The notes: generated from the sequence alone by a model not told the origin. Shown: positions 1 through 12,664, numbered from the stretch's first letter. The stretch is 64,000 nucleotides of DNA from Steromphala cineraria (GCA_916613615.1 OU744727.1:2138593-2202592); one strand, 5' to 3'. Numbers and translations: made by a program.

Positions 1-413
1 TTTGTATTACTGAAGGAGGTTAATAAAACTTTCGTCCTAAATTAGACCAGATTTTTAACGGACTTTTGTTCATACCTGACTTCCATTTTTACGCCTTGAA
101 GTCTCTTGTAATTGACTTGATTATTTATTGTCCTGAAACACTTGTTTGGTCAAACTGTGCAAAATACTGGTTTCTGATTGGCTGCTCTGAAAAATCAGAG
201 GGCGTATAATTTGGTTATGTGGTGCTCTGTTTACTTTGTCTAATGCACAAGAACTCATTTGTTGCCTAGCAACAAGTAGTTCTCAAATAATACTGTTGTG
301 ACGGAAATTTGCACACAAAAATGCCATTATTGCGTTTTCAAATATGTACATTATTTATAAAATGTATTCAAACTTTCAGTTCAGATTTCCTGTTGGCATG
401 GTCTGTCATTCGG

Positions 414-1023
414 CATTCTCTCCCCACAGAGGCAACTCAGTCATACCCCAGTTAGGCTCTGTTCCATTACGCCAAAATCCTGGGGTTCCGGCAGATCGCC
501 CTAGCGGCAAAAAGTTGTAACTTGAGATATCTCCCTTATTTGCAGCCACTGAAAACACCTTTTGGATGTCCACGACTTCGGGAATACTCAACGGTCGCTC
601 AGTGACTTTTAAAAGAATCATGCCTTTAGGTTTCTTTTTCATTAACAGTGTGAGTCTCAGAGAGGGAAACTATTTCAAACTCAGATATGTATAGGGTTTT
701 TCATTAGAAACATATTGTTTTATAATTGTGTAAATTGTTCTTCGTTTTATGATTAATTTTATTTTAATAATTCACCAAATAAAAACCAATGCGAAGGTAA
801 AAAGCGATTGTTTTGTAGAAGAAAGAGTTATCTCCCTTTGATGCGGATCCACACGGGAATAGCCGAACTTTTGCGAATGACCACTTTTGAAACGGCGTCG
901 CTGATTGCACAACTAACTTCGATTGCCTCCAATCAGATTTCTACCTTTCTATCCCGTATGTTTGCCGTAATAGAACAGAGGCTAATTCAGGTATGACTGA
1001 GTTGCCTCTGTGGGGAGAGAATG
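414..1023. mobile_element. TIR element (MITE-like), copy A
   Basis: The left arm starts with CATTCTCTCCCCACAGAGG at 414. Its reverse complement ends at 1023. The arms align over about 60 bp and continue into a shared GTATGACTGAGTTGCC-type segment. The interior is about 490 bp and has no recognisable transposase. The same element sits at 37070-37679 in copy B. Two short open frames inside it (406-642 on - and 808-996 on +) are open in both copies, but they contain the inverted arms and match no family I recognise, so I do not call them genes. No clear target duplication was seen. Confidence 0.6.
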
Positions 1024-1439
1024 GTCATTCGGTGGCGTTAAACGAAAATCGGCCCGACAGTTTAACCGGCCAGAATATCATACAAATATATATCAAAATG
1101 CGGGTTACACTTACCTTAAATTTATTTACAACACCAATGCAATAATACCGACGCCATGTTCGTGAATATATGCAGAACTTAACATTTTCAAAACAACCGT
1201 CACAAAATAATAAAATGTCTACTGAAGAGAGTGAGCTCCCTTTGCAGCATTCGGATATTTGTCGGTAATGTCCAAGGCCTACTATAAGTAACGTCTTTCG
1301 AGATTACCAAATCCGTCAGCACTGTTTGAATGTCGCTCCCACATCGTATACGGGCATCTTGACGCAGCATGCTTGAGTTAATGCGAAAGAATATATTTCG
1401 ATTTTAAATCGTTTTATGGTAGAATGGAGACAAACATAG

Positions 1440-1572
1440 TGTATTTGGAAATCAGCGGCATATAACGGAATTATTATAGCTCTAAATAATCAATTTAAAG
1501 CCTTACGCTACGCGTTCGACTTTAAATCAAATTATAAAATAATTCCGTTTGTGCCGGTGATTTCCAAACACA
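1440..1572. mobile_element. Foldback element, copy A
   Basis: The arms are inverted copies of roughly 37 bp (left from 1440, right ending about 1572), built on TTTGGAAATCAGCGGCA-like sequence. The loop is CpG-containing (CTTACGCTACGCGTTCG). The copy at 38097-38229 has better-matching arms than this one, where GCCGGTGA replaces GCCGCTGA. It resembles the foldbacks near 31.6, 56.7 and 63.8 kb in layout but not in sequence. Confidence 0.6.
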
Positions 1573-3020
1573 ATAAGTTTATTTCCTAATTAGATCAAAT
1601 TATTGAATAATATTGAATAATGGCATGTATACATCTTGTACGTTTTGTTTTTAATGTACACATTCCCTTTCCAAAACCTGTGTTAAGAGTTGTAATTTGT
1701 AAACATTACGAATTTTCATTTCATTACCACTCAACTGGAATTGTACTTTGACATGTATTAAAATATATCATTAATGCATGCATGTTTCACAAAAGACCGC
1801 TTGTTATAAAATATGAGTAATTATACCCAAGTAAAGATATTAAATAACCTTCAAATCTGGTTGGAAAACAAAGGCGACCGACTAAAATTGAGGAGACGTT
1901 TGTTTTGTTTGCTTTCAATGTAGTATTCTGAGTAAGGTCACTTTCACATGGTAAAATATACTTCATCAATATTCAAAGGATTCATTTAGTAAAATAGTGT
2001 TATGATGGTGGTCATGAGAGAGAAAAGTCGTCTCGTCAGGATTTGGGATTTTACTGGCGCATCTAGAACTGCATGAATTACTTCCCTTGTATTACATTAG
2101 GAAAATATCTGAGCTAAAAAGCCTAGCCCGCCGTGTGTGTAAACATAAGAAAACCAATCTTTTAACTCCTACTTATTGCATTGTTTGCTTTTGCTTTTCT
2201 GGAATGTATTTACCATTTGTCTGTCTGCAACGATAATAAACATGAGATGAGATTTTTTTTAAATGGTTTTGTAAATCCTTACCCTGTAGATCATCATTAA
2301 CACTAATTATATAATTATGTGGTCTTGATTAAAAATTCATTGATAAATCAAGGAGATTTTGTGATTCATTGATTATATGATCATTGTTGCTAATTGGAAA
2401 TGATCTGTTGATGATTTAATTATGTGCAGTAATTGGTTATTGATATGGTGATGACGATCTCGCTGTGGTCTGGTGTCAATTCGTTGATTTTGTTGTCAAA
2501 GGTATCTTGTATATCAGCAGTCACTTTTCATTTGGGTCAGTATCAGTAATATTTACTTGTACGGGAAAGTGATCACTGTTTAATAATTATACAAAGTTAT
2601 TACACATTGTTTAATAACATCGCGCGCTGACCGACGTGTTAGATCGTATAACGTGACAATGTCAGCGAGCCAGTCGTGATGGTAATGTTGGCTAGTTTCT
2701 TTACATTTTATGACGATGTAATGAAGCCAGGAATAAAAAACTACCAAACTCACCCCTTTTGATAACATGTGAATGGAATCTGTTATAAACTTTTTATTCT
2801 ACTTTCGTTAAATACCAAATCATCCAGTCGTTTCATAAAAAGATTATTAAATGAGACGTCGTTTAGTATTTTCTATTTATCATATGTTTACTGGTGAAAT
2901 ACGGGGATCTCTTGATACAAATGAAACCTATAATCCGTCACTTACTACTAGATATAAAGGTGTAATCAACTACAATAACTACTTTATTGGCCTGTGACCG
3001 CTATGCTAATTTTTGGCTTT
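1573..3020. other. No gene seen (inside segmental duplication)
   Basis: AT-rich sequence shared with 38230-39680. It holds only short open frames (60-62 aa, 1787-1969 and 2580-2768 on -). These are open in both copies only because the copies are nearly identical, and they have no recognisable domain. Confidence 0.6.
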
Positions 3021-3024
3021 TTGG

Positions 3025-3140
3025 ATGATTAAACAAGGAAGACAAGAGTAATTCTATGGATGAACAACTTCTTTATCTTTTATCTTGTCTTCCTTATACC
3101 ATCAACTTCTAGAATGCCACTGAAACAGCTCATGATTAAA
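3025..3140. repeat. Palindromic dispersed element (relative of 25.2 and 53.2 kb)
   Basis: An AAGGAAGACAAG / CTTGTCTTCCTT inverted pair brackets GGATGAACAACTTC. It is followed by CAACTTCTAGAATGCCACT, which recurs as CAACTTCTAAAATGCCACT beside the palindrome at 53187-53302 and in reverse complement near 25215. The duplicate of this copy lies near 39690-39780. Confidence 0.5.
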
Positions 3141-3495
3141 CTAGGTAAGTGAGTTGATTTAAACATAACTCGGTACATATGATATGTTGTCGCGTCAACA
3201 AAAAGGTTTACTATTTTATGACAAGAAGGTTACGATCTATTAAGAACATTAAGAAATAGATTATTATCATGCTACGAGGTAAAGGGAAGACCGGGGCAGG
3301 CACGATCCCGGGGCATGTTCATCTTTTCTCTGTAATATTTATTCGGGGCAACTTTAACTTAAATTGGTAATTCCTAACAGACAACATGACCTTACTCCCA
3401 CATTGACTTTAAAATGGTGACAATCCAACATATTCTTTACAAACTGTGGAAGCAAATCCGTTTTTCTTCTAGTTCTTCTAGTAATTTATTCGACT

Positions 3496-4066
3496 TCAGT
3501 TCACCATGTTTTTGACAAATGTTGACTGTGCATAGGAATATGATCTTAAGTGAGCATAAACCAACATGTCGAGACGTATATGTAACAAACAAGTTATTTT
3601 GTTATGAGGTCTGTATTTTTTCGTAGCAAAGAAAAAAGAGCAAACGTGGTTTGTGGGGTACATTCGGTCATTACAGACGGGGCACATTTGGCCGTGAGGA
3701 CGAGTAAAAAAAAAATTAAGGTCCTCCTCGAAACCATTTTTCTTAAGGTCCTCCTCCTCAAAAGGACCCTCTTGGAAAATCTCGGAATTCTTTTCGTAAT
3801 AGAAACTTAACTGAGTCCACATCATTATAAAATATATCTTTGTAAAGTAATGTACTATTATTTCTGTCCACAATATTGAATATTATGAGTAACATCTCAT
3901 CTCTCTTTAATTGTTGTAGGCTAAACATGTTCTGATTGTTCCCAAGGATGGCCGAAGATGCCCCTGAGAGAAAACCGAACCTGCCCCGCGAACCTGCCCC
4001 GAGAGAGAGAGAGAGATTCTTTATTTCCTCCAGTAAAAACCGAAGATTACATCTTCGGGTTTTCAA
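3496..4066 (-). other. Unassigned open frames, possible decayed coding
   Basis: Two overlapping minus-strand frames (3496-3873, 125 aa; 3758-4066, 102 aa) have protein-like composition. The first carries a CPVCNDRMYPTNHVC pattern resembling a zinc-binding motif. In copy B only the second survives (40396-40650), and the equivalent of the first is broken by indels. I recognise no family, and loss in one copy argues against function. A 50-bp insertion with a short GA run at about 4003-4045 distinguishes copy A from B. Confidence 0.15.
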
Positions 4067-4079
4067 CTCGTTGTCTTTA

Positions 4080-5620
4080 AAGCATAGTTATTCGGCAAGC
4101 AAGTAACTTTAGGCACTTTCAACAATTATTGCAATAAAGTTAAGATATGTCTCAATAAATGTACGAACGTACATGTACACAAGTATATGGCAAAAAAAAC
4201 CCTCATTATCTCATTATTTTAGTGCAAAGGGGACGTACGGGCACCGGTCTCCCCTTAAGCCTGATGTTGTACGAACTTTGTAATTATCTTTTTCGCGATC
4301 TCATGTTGTTCCTTAAAAGATACCTTGATGCTTTTTGTGGAAAAGGGACCTATGATTAATAAAATTGCAAAATTGAGTCATGTCAGAAAAGCTGTGACCT
4401 TTGATATCTTTCGTATTTACAATCTTTTCACCGTGGGTACACTTCCTCCTGGTACATTGGTACCTTTGGATTCTAGATTATGCAAAATGAATTTTCAATC
4501 GGTTATCTGTAGTCACATAAGAATGTGTCGCCTATCAATCGATGACTGCATATGGCGGTGTTTGTGTGAACATCTATAAACCATTTAGTGGAGGAATACC
4601 AGTTGGCGATTTCAACCGAACCAGGTACATAAATTTGATATATTTTTGTAATCGGTAACGTTGTTTTGATAATCTCCAGCTAAAATTGGATTAATCTGCT
4701 GGTTGTGCATTCGTGTTATTGTAGAATTCCGTTTCGTTTGGTAACATTTCATTGTTCAAGTATTTGAATAATATCAAACGCTAGTATAAGTTCTGATCGC
4801 TACAAATCCAAAGTGGTTGCCTAAAAACACCAGTATAGGAAAAATGGAATTGTACGCTGTTTTACGCAAGACAAGCCAACCATAGCAATATCTGCCAGTA
4901 ACTTAAAGTGCAAAAAATTAGTTGATAGTCATAAGTGTCCTTTAATTGATTTGATAACACAACGATGATCCATTACACGTAAAAGATGCTGTTTCATACT
5001 TGCATGCGGTTCAAGATGAAATTTAGCTATTGAGAAAAAAAAAACATCACTTTGTAGAAAAATCTTTCTTCGAAATTTTGATATCACATTTACATTTTAA
5101 TCAACAATAAAATACTTATTTCGACGCAGAGAGCACAGTGCCCCCTGTAAAATCGGCATAGCATTTAACGAACCCGCTTTCATTATGCGTGTAGGATTTA
5201 CGTGTCTCAACTACCGTAATTGCGTTCGATGGGTATCAACTTTGACAGCAACGAATACCTAATTCGGAGAAAAAGAAAATAAAATCTAGTTGAGCGCGAC
5301 AAAGACATTTTCAAGTGTATATTAAGAAACCGGAAGTTATGAAATGGCAACACTTGATTCGCCCTTATGTCGACTGCCGTTTCTGTATTTTTTGGTAAAT
5401 TATCTCCTATTTAATGAATTTTGATTCGATTTTCCCAAGATTGGTCACTAAAGATTGCAACAACAAAAAACAAGGAAAACAGTAAAATTACTTTAAAAAT
5501 ATTGAACTCTGATATTGGATCTTTAAGTAATTAGTTATCAAGCCAACAAGAGAAAATTAAGTCCTATAGGAGACTATGACTGTATAAATATCATTTTATT
5601 GTCTTCTGTTATAAAACTTT
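4080..5620. other. No gene seen
   Basis: A frame at 4325-4579 (84 aa, +) is also open at 40924-41178 but has no recognisable features. About 550 bp from 4979 to 5523 is present here and absent at about 41570 in copy B, where the flanks join directly at a CGT/TAAGTAATTAG junction. I could not decide whether this is an insertion here or a deletion there. Confidence 0.5.
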
Positions 5621-6145
5621 GATCGACAACCAATTTTTTTTGTTAAGTTTTCATTTCCCATGAGATGCTTATATTTTACATTTGTTTGCTGCTTACTGAC
5701 AATGATAATACACATTATGCATTTGAATACAAACAAAAGAAGAATAATATATACACATTTCACCATTAGATATTGCAGGTAACAATCAGTATTCACTATA
5801 AAATTCATATCATCTTCAGTTCTTAGGATCATAATACAACCAATTTTAATCATGATAATGTATGCATATTTTGTTTTTTCAAAATTCACTGCATGTGAAT
5901 CATGATAAATAAAATTGTAAACTGAGTAATCACTGCATATGATCAAGTCACCAAACATCTCTACATCAGCCAATAAGTCCACATTAAGTAGAGGAAAATT
6001 GAATTCATTTGATGAGTGACTGGAGCTGTCCCGAATGCCCTTTTAATTACAGAAGGTACTGGACTACTAGTGACCACTGGGCAAGTCACAGGGAGCAACC
6101 GCATTGGATGGGTTGATGGGAATATTAGTTCGTGCAGGTCAGAGC

Positions 6146-7867
6146 TCCCTACGCTGGCCCTTGTCTGACCACACACTTCACCTTCTGTAGCCTCTAATTG
6201 GCTGTATTTGTCAGAGCTCCCTACGCTGGCCCTTGTCTGACCACACACCTCACCGTCTGTAGCCTCTAATTGGCTGTAGTTGTCAGAGCTCCCTACCCTA
6301 GCCCCTGTCTGACCATACACCTCACCTTCTGTAGCCTCTAATTGGCTGTAGTTGTCAGAGCCCCCTACACTAGCCCCTGTCTGACCATACATCTCACCTT
6401 CTGTAGCCTCTAATTGGCTGTAGTTGTCAGAGCTCCCTACCACACACCTCATCTTCTGCCGCCTCTAATTGGCTGTAGTTGTCCGAGCTCCCTACGCTGG
6501 CCCTTGCCTGACCACACACCTCACCTTCTGTCGCCTCTAATTGGCTGTAGTTGTCAGAGGTCCCTACGCTGGCCCTTGTCTGACCATACACCTCACCTTC
6601 TGTAGCCTCTAATTGGCTTTAGTTGTAAGAGCTCCCTACGCTGGCCCTTGTCTGACCACACACCTCACCTTCTGTAGCCTCTAATTGGCTGTAGTTGTCA
6701 AAGCTCCCTACGCTGGCCCTTGTCTGACCACACACCTCACCTTCTGTAGCCTCTAATTGGCTGTAGTTGTCAGAGCTCCCTACCACACACCTCATCTTCT
6801 GCCGCCTCTAATTGGCTGTAGTTGTCAGAGCTCCCTACGCTGGCCCTTGCCTGACCACACACCTCACCTTCTGTCGCCTCTAATTGGCTGTAGTTGTCAG
6901 AGGTCCCTACGCTGGCCCTTGTCTGACCATACACCTCACCTTCTGTAGCCTCTAATTGGCTTTAGTTGTAAGAGCTCCCTACGCTGGCCCTTGTCTGACC
7001 ACACACCTCACCTTCTGTAGCCTCTAATTGGCTGTAGTTGTCAAAGCTCCCTACGCTGGCCCTTGTCTGACCACACACCTCACCTTCTGTAGCCTCTAAT
7101 TGGCTGTAGTTGTCAGAGCTCCCTACCACACACCTCATCTTCTGCCGCCTCTAATTGGCTGTAGTTGTCCGAGCTCCCTACGCTGGCCCTTGTCTGACCA
7201 CACACCTCACCTTCTGCCGCCTCTAATTGGCTGTAGTTGTCAGAGGTCCCTACGCTGGCCCTTGTCTGACCACACACCTCACCTTCTGTAGCCTCTAATT
7301 GGCTGTAGTTGTCAAAGCTCCCTACGCTGGCCCTTGTCTGACCACACACCTCACCTTCTGTAGCCTCTAATTGGCTGTAGTTGTCAGAGCTCCCTACCAC
7401 ACACCTCATCTTCTGCCGCCTCTAATTGGCTGTAGTTGTCCGAGCTCCCTACGCTGGCCCTTGTCTGACCACACACCTCACCTTCTGCCGCCTCTAATTG
7501 GCTGTAGTTGTCAGAGCTCCCTACGCTGGCCCTTGTCTGACCACACACCTCACCTTCTGTCGCCTCTAATTGGCTGTAGTTGTCAGAGGTCCCTACGCTG
7601 GCCCTTGTCTGACCATACACCTCACCTTCTGTAGCCTCTAATTGGCTTTAGTTGTAAGAGCTCCCTACGCTGGCCCTTGTCTGACCACACACCTCACCTT
7701 CTGTAGCCTCTAATTGGCTGTAGTTGTCAAAGCTCCCTACGCTGGCCCTTGTCTGACCACACACCTCACCTTCTGTAGCCTCTAATTGGCTGTAGTTGTC
7801 AGAGCTCCCTACGCTAGCCCTTGTCTGACCCTTCACCTCACCTTCTGTAGCCTCTAATTGGCTGTTG
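6146..7867. repeat. 72-bp minisatellite with 343-bp higher-order period
   Basis: The unit is 72 bp (e.g. TCAGAGCTCCCTACGCTGGC through CTCTAATTGGCTGTAGTTG) and there are about 24-25 units. Every few units one carries a 17-bp deletion (55 bp). This gives a higher-order period of 343 bp (4x72+55; block starts at 6414, 6757 and 7100) and then 271 bp (3x72+55; 7371). Because 72 is a multiple of three, both strands show long open frames. On the minus strand the 24-residue period begins VGSSDNYSQLEATEGEVCG. Copy B holds only about one degenerate unit (43352-43411), so the expansion followed the segmental duplication. Confidence 0.95.
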
Positions 7868-8285
7868 TTGTCAGGCGCACGTGACGTGGACAGTAGACTG
7901 GGTGAACCAACGTTCTCATATACTTGTTTGATTTCAATTTGGTGTGTATCTTTTACAAACGAATTGACACAATACCATAGATGACAAAGTTCTTCAATCT
8001 CTAGTCTCAGTCGTGACATTGGCACCAGATGGCATGGTTTACAAGGCGCACGTGACGTGGACAGTAAGTTGGGTGAACCAACTTTCTCATATAATTGTTT
8101 GTTTATAACTTTGATGTTATTCATCTTTTGTCTATTTGCGTGCATATTCCTGAACAAGAATGAACAAAATACTTAATTTCTTTAATCACTGTTGTCAGTC
8201 CTCACATTGGAACTAGTTGGCAGTGTTTGTCTCGCACACGTCAGTGAACCAATTTTCTGTTTTACTGGTCGGATTACAAGTTTGG
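7868..8285. repeat. ~185-bp tandem repeat with CACGTGACG core, copy A
   Basis: Units begin GGCGCACGTGACGTGGACAG at about 7875 and 8045, with a degenerate third near 8235. The homologous array in copy B (43411-44360) has about six. Each unit holds an E-box-like CACGTG next to GACGTG; a regulatory role is not shown. Confidence 0.8.
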
Positions 8286-8295
8286 AGCGTTGTAT

Positions 8296-11200
8296 CTTGG
8301 GTTGAGGCCTACTGACATAGTGATCACGCACCTTCAAGACTGGGGTTGTATCTTGGGTTGAGGCCTACTGACATATAGATTACGCAACTTCAAAGACTGG
8401 GGTTGTATCCTGGGTTGAGGCCTACTGATAATATATATTACGCACCTTAAAGACTGGGGTTGTATCTTGGGTTGAGGACTACTGACAAACAGATTACGCA
8501 CCTTCAAGACTGGGGTTGTATCTTGGGTTGAGGCCTACTGACAAACAGATCACACACCTTCAAGACTGGGTTTGTATCTTGGGTTGAGGCCTACTGACAT
8601 ACAGATTACGCACCTTCAAGACTGGGGTTGTATCTTGAGTTCAGGAATACTAACAAACAGATTACGCACCTTCAAGACTGGGGTTGTATCTTGGGTTGAG
8701 GACTACTGACATACAGATTACACACCTTCAAGACTGGGGTTGTATATTTGGTTGAGGCCTACTGACATAAAGATTACGCACCTTCAAGACTGGGGTGGTA
8801 TCTTGAGTTTAGGACCACTGACAAACAGATTACGCACCTTCAAGACTGGGGTTTGTATCTTGGGTTGAGGACTACTGACAAACAGATCACAAATCTTCAA
8901 GACTGGGTTTGTATCTTGGGTTGATAACATCTGACAAACAGATCACGCAGCTTCAAGACTGAGGCTGAATCTTGGGTTGAGGCCAACTGACAAACAGATT
9001 ACGCACCTTCAAGACTGGGGTTGTATCTTGGGTTGAGGCCTAGTGATAAACTGATTATGCAGCTTCAAGACTGAGGCTGAATCTTGGGTTGAGGCCAACT
9101 GACAAACAGATTATGAACCTTCAAGACTCGGTTTGTATCGTGTGTTGAGGACTACTGACAAATAGATTATGCAACTTCAGGACTGGGGTTGTATCTTGGG
9201 TTGAGGACTACTGACAAACAGACTATGAACCTTCAAAGACTGTGGTTGTATCTTGGGTTGAGGACTTCTGACAAACAGATCACACATCTTCAAGACTGGG
9301 TTTGTATCTTGGGTTGAGAACATCTGACAAACAGATCACATAGCTTCAAGACTGAGGTTGAATCTTTGGTTGAGGACTACTGACATACAGATTACGCACC
9401 TTCAAGACTGGGGTTGTATTTTGGGTTGAGGACTACTGACATACAGATCATGCACCTTCAAGACCGGGGTTGTATCTTGGGTTGAGGACTACTGACATAC
9501 AGATTACACACCTTCAAGACTGGGGTTGTATCGTGAGTTGAGGACTACTGACAAACAGATTATGAACCTTCAAGACTGGGTTTGTATCTTGGGTTGAGGA
9601 CTACTAACAAAGAGATTATGAATCTTCAAAGACTGTGGTTGTATCTTGGGTTGAGGACTTCTGACATACAGATCACGCACCTTCAAGACAAGGGTTGTAT
9701 CTTGGGTTGAGGCCTCCTGACAAACAGATAACGCACCTTCAAGACAGGGGTTGTATCTTTTGGGTTGAGGCCTCCTGACAAACAGATTACATACCTTCAA
9801 GACTGGGGTTTGTATCTTGGGTTGAGGACTACTGACAAACAGATCACAAATCTTCAAGACTGGGTTTGTATCTTGGGTTGATAACATCTGACAAACAGAT
9901 CACGCAGCTTCAAGACTGAGGCTGAATCTTGGGTTGAGGCCAACTGACAAACAGATTACGCACCTTCAAGACTGGGGTTGTATCTTGGGTTGAGGCCTAG
10001 TGATAAACTGATTATGCAACTTCAGGACTGGGGTTGTATCTTGGGTTGAGGACTACTGACAAACAGATTATGAACCTTCAAGACTCGGTTTGTATCGTGT
10101 GTTGAGGACTACTGACAAACAGATTATGAACCTTCAAGACTGGGTTTGTATATTTGGTTGAGGCCTACTGACATAAAGATTACGCACCTTCAAGACTGGG
10201 GTGGTATCTTGAGTTTAGGACCACTGACAAACAGATTACGCACCTTCAAGACTGTGGTTGTATCTTGGGTTGAGGACTTCTGACAAACAGATCACACATC
10301 TTCAAGACTGGGTTTGTATCTTGGGTTGAGAACATCTGACAAACAGATCACATAGCTTCAAGACTGAGGTTGAATCTTTGGTTGAGGACTACTGACATAC
10401 AGATTACGCACCTTCAAGACTGGGGTTGTATTTTGGGTTGAGGACTACTGACATACAGATCATGCACCTTCAAGACCGGGGTTGTATCTTGGGTTGAGGA
10501 CTACTGACATACAGATTACACACCTTCAAGACTGGGGTTGTATCGTGAGTTGAGGACTACTGACAAACAGATTATGAACCTTCAAGACTGGGTTTGTATC
10601 TTGGGTTGAGGACTACTAACAAAGAGATTATGAATCTTCAAAGACTGTGGTTGTATCTTGGGTTGAGGACTTCTGACATACAGATCACGCACCTTCAAGA
10701 CAAGGGTTGTATCTTGGGTTGAGGCCTCCTGACAAACAGATAACGCACCTTCAAGACAGGGGTTGTATCTTTTGGGTTGAGGCCTCCTGACAAACAGATT
10801 ACATACCTTCAAGACTGGGGTTTGTATCTTGGGTTGAGGACTACTGACAAACAGATCACAAATCTTCAAGACTGGGTTTGTATCTTGGGTTGATAACATC
10901 TGACAAACAGATCACGCAGCTTCAAGACTGAGGCTGAATCTTGGGTTGAGGCCAACTGACAAACAGATTACGCACCTTCAAGACTGGGGTTGTATCTTGG
11001 GTTGAGGCCTAGTGATAAACTGATTATGCAACTTCAGGACTTGGGTTGTATCTTGGGTTGAGGACTACTGACAAACAGATTATGAACCTTCAAGACTCGG
11101 TTTGTATCGTGTGTTGAGGACTACTGACAAACAGATTATGAACCTTCAAGACTGGGTTTGTGTCTTGTGTTGAGGACTACTTACAAACAGATTATGAACC

Positions 11201-12664
11201 TTCAAAGACTGTGGTTGTATCTTGGGTTGAGGACTTCTGACAAACAGATCAAACATCTTCAAGACTGGGTTTGTATCTTGGGTTGAGAACATCTGACAAA
11301 CAGATCACATAGCTTCAAGACTGAGGCTGAATCTTTGGTTGAGGACTACTGACATACAGATTACGCACCTTCAAGACTGGGGTTGTATTTTGGGTTGAGG
11401 ACTACTGACATACAGATCATGCACCTTCAAGACCGGGGTTGTATCTTGGGTTGAGGACTACTGACATACAGATTACACACCTTCAAGACTGGGGTTGTAT
11501 CGTGAGTTGAGGACTACTGACAAACAGATTATGAACCTTCAAGACTGGGTTTGTATCTTGGGTTGAGGACTACTAACAAAGAGATTATGAATCTTCAAAG
11601 ACTGTGGTTGTATCTTGGGTTGAGGACTTCTGACATACAGATCACGCACCTTCAAGACAAGGGTTGTATCTTGGGTTGAGGCCTCCTGACAAACAGATTA
11701 CGCACCTTCACGACAGGGGTTGTATCTTTTGGGTTGAGGCCTCCTGACAAACAGATTACGCACCTTCAAGACAGGGGTTGTATCTTGGGTTGAAAACTAC
11801 TGACAAATAGATTACGCACCTTCAAGACTTGGGTTTGTATCTTGGGTTGAGGACTACTGACAAAAAGATTATGCACCTTCAAGACTGTGTTTGTATCTTG
11901 AGTTGAGGACTACAGACAAACAGATTACCCACCTTCAAGACAAGGGGTTGTATCCTGGGTTGAGGACTACTGACAAACAGATTATATACCTTCAAGACTT
12001 GGTTTGTATCTTGGGTTGAGGACTACTGACAAACAGATTACGCACCTTTAAGCCAGGGGTTGTATCTTGGGTTGAAAACTACTGACAAATAGATTACGCA
12101 CCTTCAAGACAAGGGTTGTATCTTGGGTTGAGGACTACTGGCAAACAGATTACATACTTTCAAGACTGGGGTTGTATTTTGGGTTGAGGACTACTTACAT
12201 ACAGATTATGCACCTTCAAGACTGGGATTGTATCTAGGGTTGAGGACTACTTACATACAGATTACGCACCTTCAAGACTGGGATTGTATCTAGGGTTGAG
12301 GACTTTTACTGACATACAGATTACGCACCTTCAAGACAAGGGTTGTATCTTGGGTTGAGGACTACTGGCAAACAGATAACGCACCTTCAAGACTTGAGCT
12401 GTATCTTGGGTTGGGGACTACCGACAAACAGATTACATACTTTCAAGACTGGGGTTGTATTTTGGGTTGAGGACTTCTTACATACAGATTACGCACCTTC
12501 AAGACTGGGGTTGTATCTTGGGTTTAGGCCTACTGACATACAGATCACGCACCTTCAAGACTGGGGTTGTTTCTTGGGTTGAGGCCTACTGACATACAGA
12601 TTACGCACCTTCAAGACAAGGGTAGTATCTTGGGTTGAAGCCTACTGGCATTCAGATTACGCAT
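8296..12664 (-). repeat. 56-bp minisatellite (~78 units) derived from exon 3 end + splice donor
   Basis: Read on the minus strand, the unit is CCTCAACCCAAGATACAACC, then CCAGTCTTGAAG|GTGCGTAATC, then TGTATGTCAGTAGT. The first part is the last codons of VWA5A-like exon 3 (LNPRYNPSLE) followed by its splice donor. The functional gene has about 7 such units at 23527-23900; here there are about 78. A higher-order period is visible: the block at 9570-9887 recurs unchanged in translation at 10582-10899 (offset 1012 bp), and partly again near 11585. The array runs without a break into the relic exon 3 at 12665. The 105-residue frames inside it are repeat translations, not genes. Confidence 0.95.

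Larger units (their letters stand above)
1..8296 (+). repeat. Segmental duplication, copy A (direct, ~8.3 kb)
   Basis: This stretch matches 36656-43853 in the same orientation. The offset is 36656 near the start (a block at 406 recurs at 37062) and drifts to 36599 near 4325 through small indels. The first ~4.4 kb looks nearly identical by eye; after that it is patchier. Copy A keeps about 550 bp (4979-5523) and about 207 bp (5636-5840) that B lacks, and it carries an expanded 72-bp minisatellite. The match stops near 8296, where A runs into the 56-bp array. Position 1 corresponds to a point about 200 bp past the VWA5A-like stop codon in copy B, so the true left end may lie outside the window. 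Confidence 0.93.

Noticed and set aside
406..642. 78-codon minus frame conserved at 37062-37298
   Set aside because: Both copies lie in a recent duplication, so conservation says nothing, and the frame runs into the inverted arm of the TIR element.
9570..10899. Two identical 105-codon frames on the minus strand
   Set aside because: They are two copies of a higher-order block of the 56-bp minisatellite; there is no start context or independent support.
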